A DNA stretch of 45,100 nucleotides from an uncultured Flavobacteriales bacterium (lineage in GTDB: Bacteria; Bacteroidota; Bacteroidia; Flavobacteriales_D; Sanyastnellaceae), in the NCBI GenBank assembly GCA_905479115.1, contig CAJQLF010000040.1, positions 1 to 45,100 on the forward strand, given 5' to 3'. This document shows positions 42,206 to 45,100 of this stretch, one piece after another. The translations under genes and the position numbers were made by a program. The notes under the pieces are model-generated. The model was given only the letters and a program-made list of their open reading frames with translations. It ran no database searches and was not told where the DNA came from. Every line of letters starts with the position of its first letter. The first letter of the stretch is position 1.

Positions 42206-43555
42206 TCACCAAGTCCAATTGGCATTCCCGAACCAACCTGAACTCATCAAGAGGAGCACACGGTCTTTCGGCGCCAAGTTTTGCACTTCATCGTGCAGTG
42301 CAGCGGCATCGGTGAATATGCGCAAGTCGGGGTGATCTCCGAAGCATTTCGATACAAATTCCGGATTCAACGGCGGCAATCGTTTATGTGCAAGGACGGA
42401 AGGGTCGTAAAAGACAATGGCTTCATCCGCGCCAGCCATGGCATCTGCGTAGGTGGGTATGAAGTCTTTGTTGAGACTTGAAAAGGTATGAAGCTCGAGG
42501 ACCGCTGTGACCTTGCGCTCGGGGTACGATGCTTTCACGCCATGCACAGTGGCTTTGACTTTCGATGGAGCATGGGCGAAATCCCGAAACACCGTAAAGT
42601 TGTCGGTTTCATGCACGAGTTCCAGCCTTCGCGCGGCACCTTTGAAGCCGCCTATGGCTTTGTCAAATCCGCTCGCATCCAAGCCCATCTCTGCTGCTAA
42701 GGCCCTTGCGCCGGCCAAGTTTTGGATGTTGTGCGTCCCGACAAGATGGGTTGTCAAGGTGTCCCCCGATTCGAATACGACGGTCATGGTTCCATCTGCA
42801 TTCGGCTGGCAATCCGGCGTCTTGTAAGGAACGAACTTCAAGTCTTCCCTTGGACAGCGGTGAATTACTTGTTGCAATTTCGGGTCTTCCGCGCACCAGA
42901 CTACCGCTGCATTGGGTGCGAGGGTCTCGAGGTAGGCATCAAACTGAGCGATGTAGTCCAATTCCGTTGGAAAGACATTGATGTGGTCCCAGGCAATGCC
43001 GGTAAGTAAAGTGAAATGACCTCCGTACCAAAAAAACTTCGGCCTGCGGTCGATGGGTGAGCTGAGGTATTCGTCTCCCTCGAGAATGCACCAATCTCGA
43101 TTTGGATCAATTTCCACCATTCGGTCAAACCCCTCAAGTTGAGCGCCAACCATGTAGTTGGTAGATGCATTCATTTGATTCATGGCATGAAGGATCATGG
43201 AGGTCACCGTGGTTTTGCCATGAGATCCACCGATTACTACGCGTCGGGCATGTTCATTGCACGTCCTCAAAAACTCGGGGTAAGACTGAATGTTCAATCC
43301 CAAATGCTGCGCTTGCAGTAGTTCAGGATTGTCAGGCCGTGCATGCATCCCGAGTACAACCACATCAAGCTCCGATGTGAGCTGCTCAGGAAACCAACCT
43401 TCTTGGGCTGGGAGAAGCCCTCTGGATGCCAACCGTGAACGGGATGGTTCGAAGATTTGATCGTCCGAGCCAGAGACAATATGGCCTGCGGCTTTAACAG
43501 CCAAGGCGATGTTGTGCATGGCGCTTCCACCAATGGCAATAAAGTGTACACGCAT
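42206..43555 (-). CDS. mpl: Mpl-like muropeptide ligase (UDP-MurNAc:L-Ala-gamma-D-Glu-meso-DAP ligase family)
   Basis: 449 residues from ATG 43555 (MRVHFIAIGGSAMHNIALAVKAAGHIVSGSD), the normal Mur-ligase N-domain. The ATP loop GGSHGKTTVTSM (109-120) is followed by EGDEYLSSPIDRRPKF, the Mpl-type DEY signature, and the C-terminal domain with RRLELV and FRDFAHAPSKVKATV. Mpl re-attaches recycled tripeptide to UDP-MurNAc in the cytoplasm. Its position away from the mur/dcw cluster supports recycling rather than de novo synthesis. MurC is the alternative, but the DEYLSSP/DRRPKF box argues against it. A candidate promoter TTTG-N18-TATTCG ends three bases before the ATG. Confidence 0.9.
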   Translation of the reverse strand: MRVHFIAIGGSAMHNIALAVKAAGHIVSGSDDQIFEPSRSRLASRGLLPAQEGWFPEQLTSELDVVVLGMHARPDNPELLQAQHLGLNIQSYPEFLRTCNEHARRVVIGGSHGKTTVTSMILHAMNQMNASTNYMVGAQLEGFDRMVEIDPNRDWCILEGDEYLSSPIDRRPKFFWYGGHFTLLTGIAWDHINVFPTELDYIAQFDAYLETLAPNAAVVWCAEDPKLQQVIHRCPREDLKFVPYKTPDCQPNADGTMTVVFESGDTLTTHLVGTHNIQNLAGARALAAEMGLDASGFDKAIGGFKGAARRLELVHETDNFTVFRDFAHAPSKVKATVHGVKASYPERKVTAVLELHTFSSLNKDFIPTYADAMAGADEAIVFYDPSVLAHKRLPPLNPEFVSKCFGDHPDLRIFTDAAALHDEVQNLAPKDRVLLLMSSGWFGNANWTW

Positions 43556-43585
43556 AAACGAATATCCCTTGCACTTGCTTTGCAA

Positions 43586-43597
43586 AGGCACGTGCCT
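43586..43597. promoter_or_regulatory. Perfect 12-base palindrome between mpl and the EI24 gene
   Basis: AGGCACGTGCCT lies in the 81-base divergent gap. It abuts the candidate -33 TTTG of mpl (43586-43583, minus strand). It may be a shared operator; function unknown. Confidence 0.35.
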
Positions 43598-43623
43598 GTA
43601 TTACATTACCAACATAAAGCCCT

Positions 43624-43631
43624 TAATTTCG
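43624..43631 (+). promoter_or_regulatory. -7 element TAATTTCG, leaderless geometry, for the EI24 gene
   Basis: TAnnTTCG ends five bases before ATG 43637. No clear -33 element at the usual distance. Confidence 0.45.
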
Positions 43632-43636
43632 AAGGC

Positions 43637-44488
43637 ATGCAGTCGATATCGCATTTCAGGCATTTCGTTCTTGGATTTAAGCATTATGCGGAGGCGTTTG
43701 GTTTTATGCGTCGGCACGGATTGCGGCATTGGTATGTAATCGTGGGCTTGGTGGCGTTTGGGACCATGTTGGCTGTTAATGCACTCTTGGACCAAATGGC
43801 CGGGTTATTTCAAGGGTGGATGAACAACCACATCGAAGGGCTGACCGGCGCTGTGGAAGCCCGGGGTATCGGCCGTATTGCGGATTGGATTTCGATGGGA
43901 GTGAATGAAGTATTGGACTGGGGCGTTTGGCTTTTGATGCTTTGGCTTCATATAAAATTCACGAAGTACATTGTTTTGGTTGTGATGAGTCCGGTTTTTG
44001 CACTGTTTTCGGAGGCGGTGTCTGCTGCACTGGATTCTTCTCCTTGGTTCAATGGTAAGTCTCGCTTTTGGTGGTCGATTTTTCGTGGGATTCGAAGCGC
44101 GGCGCTTTTGATTGTGTTGGAAATTGCAATGAGTGGATTGCTTTTCTTGTTGTGTTTTGTGTTTCCATTGCTGTTTCCTGTCCTTGCTCCATTGGCGCTG
44201 CTTTTTCCTGTCTTATCAGCTCTGCTGAGTATTTGGTTTTATGGAGCGGCTGTGCTCGACTATGCATGGGAAAAAGAAGGGGTGGATGCACTGAAAAGTC
44301 TTCGATTAAGTTGGCAATGGACTGGAGCCGTTTTGAGTCTAGGATTGCCATTTTTTTTGTCTATGGCTGTGCCTCTGATTGGCTTCTTGACTGGACCATT
44401 GCTCGGCGGCCAGCTTTGCATATTGGCAGCACTTTGTTTGGTGCGACAACAATCGAAGTTGCGGCAATCTCCCACCAAAAGAATCTAA
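43637..44488 (+). CDS. EI24-domain (CysZ-like) membrane protein
   Basis: 283 residues from ATG 43637 (MQSISHFRHFVLGFKHYAEAFGFMRRHGLRHW). The frame extends back into mpl, but that part is antisense to coding sequence. Four main hydrophobic regions: VIVGLVAFGTMLAVN (about 34-50), a double segment GVWLLMLWLHIKFTKYIVLVVMSPVFALFSE, a long VFPLLFPVLAPLALLFPVLSALLSIW region, and GLPFFLSMAVPLIGFLTGPLLGG. The conserved core SPVFALFSEAVSAAL fits EI24/CysZ. CysZ takes up sulfate in Proteobacteria, but no cysteine-synthesis genes are here, so the function is open. The divergent neighbour is mpl. Confidence 0.85.
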   Translation: MQSISHFRHFVLGFKHYAEAFGFMRRHGLRHWYVIVGLVAFGTMLAVNALLDQMAGLFQGWMNNHIEGLTGAVEARGIGRIADWISMGVNEVLDWGVWLLMLWLHIKFTKYIVLVVMSPVFALFSEAVSAALDSSPWFNGKSRFWWSIFRGIRSAALLIVLEIAMSGLLFLLCFVFPLLFPVLAPLALLFPVLSALLSIWFYGAAVLDYAWEKEGVDALKSLRLSWQWTGAVLSLGLPFFLSMAVPLIGFLTGPLLGGQLCILAALCLVRQQSKLRQSPTKRI

Positions 44489-44560
44489 TCCTCGGATAGA
44501 ACATCGGCTAAGCTGTTGATTGCAGGTTGTGTCTCTTTCTCATTAAAAAAACAGATTAAA

Positions 44561-44592
44561 CTTGCTTATTTAGTAATGAATGCGTATTTTTA
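44561..44592 (+). promoter_or_regulatory. Candidate promoter of the right-edge secreted gene
   Basis: CTTG (44561-44564), 20 bases, TATTTTTA (44585-44592) in an A/T-rich stretch fits the Bacteroidota pattern with mismatches. It would give a leader of about 22 bases before ATG 44619. The rest of the 130-base gap after the EI24 gene shows no clear terminator. Confidence 0.4.
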
Positions 44593-44618
44593 CCCTGCTA
44601 ATTTATCATTAAGAACTC

Positions 44619-45100
44619 ATGTTGTTGAACAAAACCGCAACACTCCGTCTTGGAGTCCTTTCCGTCTTTGCGTTTGCACTGTCCTTTGGCCTGCACGCGC
44701 AAACCGACGTCAACAAAGTGGTCAAAGCTGAAAGTTCAGGCTCAGCTCTGTACATCAACATTGATTATGCTGCACTTCATCTCTTTAATGATTCAACAAT
44801 TGCAAGGTTGAACCCGGATGGGGATACGGAATGGAATACCTGGAAGGATGCATTGACCAACGGAAACTCTCCGGGTATGAATGTGGATTTTGACAGCTAT
44901 GCGGCCTTTGGTCTCACAGATGTTGATGGCACGGGAGATTTATCCTTGGGTACGATTACGATGACGGGCTTTATCATTGATGGTGTCGGAAATGCGACCA
45001 CGAACTCTTTGAATAACTCTAATGGTGGCATTACGAATACAGGTTCAATTACTGGAGCAACTAGCATTGACGGATCTGGCGATTTGACCATGGGCACAGT
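44619..45100 (+). CDS. N-terminal part of a secreted repeat protein (runs off the right edge)
   Basis: The frame is open from ATG 44619 to the window end, about 160 residues. It starts MLLNKTATLRLGVLSVFAFALSFGLHAQ, a Sec signal peptide with cleavage after HAQ. Then come VNKVVKAESSGSALYINIDYAALHLF, a DGDTEW segment, and the onset of glycine/threonine/asparagine-rich repeats: DVDGTGDLSLGTITMTGF, NNSNGGITNTGSITGATSIDGSGDLTMGT. This low-complexity pattern is seen in long surface or fibre-like proteins of Bacteroidota that often end in an S74 peptidase/chaperone domain, but the end is not visible. Function cannot be assigned. Confidence 0.75.
   Translation, partial: MLLNKTATLRLGVLSVFAFALSFGLHAQTDVNKVVKAESSGSALYINIDYAALHLFNDSTIARLNPDGDTEWNTWKDALTNGNSPGMNVDFDSYAAFGLTDVDGTGDLSLGTITMTGFIIDGVGNATTNSLNNSNGGITNTGSITGATSIDGSGDLTMGT

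Noticed and set aside
43457-43636. Upstream extension of the EI24 gene
   Set aside because: It is antisense to the start of mpl and crosses both promoters; ATG 43637 follows a -7 element.
1-45100. CRISPR arrays, insertion sequences, prophage, tRNA or rRNA genes
   Set aside because: No regularly spaced repeats, transposase or integrase motifs, cloverleaf or rRNA-like stretches were seen on either strand. A tRNAscan/Infernal and ISfinder search would be the decisive check.

Overview
The window looks like a chromosomal segment of a Bacteroidota bacterium, most likely a marine member of the Flavobacteriales or a relative. The reasons are: secreted proteins with GCTD-x-FNYNP cysteine modules; the gene block bamD-rpoZ-coaBC-DUF4835-recN; a Bacteroidota-type serine-palmitoyltransferase-like enzyme; a TonB receptor with an N-terminal carboxypeptidase-regulatory-like domain; and many start codons preceded by the Bacteroidota -7 promoter element TAnnTTTG or TAnnTTCG instead of a Shine-Dalgarno site. 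GC content appears close to 50 percent by eye. Coding density is very high. No stretch over 300 bases lacks a gene, and I saw no rRNA, tRNA, CRISPR array, insertion sequence or phage gene.

Layout. 1-1.8 kb: the 3' end of a large secreted protein with two dockerin-like calcium loops, a strong terminator, then a secreted beta-propeller-like protein. 1.8-6.1 kb (minus): an RND/MMPL membrane protein, a Tat-exported glycosylasparaginase and a UbiA prenyltransferase, apparently one operon. 6.2-8.1 kb: dnaK with its own terminator. 8.3-13.6 kb: an orphan BtuF-like binding protein, a patatin/outer-membrane-barrel protein, and a sugar dehydrogenase plus GT4 glycosyltransferase pair. 13.5-19.1 kb: a TPR protein, an Lhr-like ligase-associated helicase without its usual partners, and a TonB-dependent receptor. 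19.2-24.2 kb (minus): bamD-rpoZ-coaBC-DUF4835-recN, tightly packed with stop/start overlaps. 24.4-28.2 kb: SPT-like alpha-oxoamine synthase, truA and an ABC exporter. 28.2-28.7 kb: an unrecognised 160-residue protein bracketed by similar small hairpins. 28.8-32.4 kb: the phenylacetyl-CoA epoxidase genes paaABCD facing paaE across a shared control region. 32.4-37.7 kb: an ABC-F ATPase, then an ElaA-DinB fusion, a GT2 glycosyltransferase and an O-antigen-ligase-like protein joined by ATGA overlaps. 37.7-40.6 kb: pyrG and an AI-2E family permease. 40.7-42.2 kb: a DtxR/MntR-type regulator and a ZIP metal transporter. 42.2-44.5 kb: Mpl-like muropeptide ligase facing an EI24 membrane protein. The right edge enters a secreted repeat protein.

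Most genes are housekeeping or envelope functions: outer-membrane assembly, glycans, lipids, peptidoglycan recycling, DNA repair and metal homeostasis, plus one catabolic unit. I found no clear new defence, mobile or biosynthetic system. The most unusual signal is regulatory. At least seven start codons lie only 4-5 bases after a TAnnTT(T/C)G -7 element, which predicts leaderless mRNAs. Several divergent promoters also carry clean palindromes, at paaA/paaE, dtxR, bamD/SPT-like, mpl/EI24 and upstream of dnaK, which are concrete operator candidates. The ElaA-DinB fusion inside a glycan operon and the hairpin-bracketed orphan gene are the main protein-level oddities.
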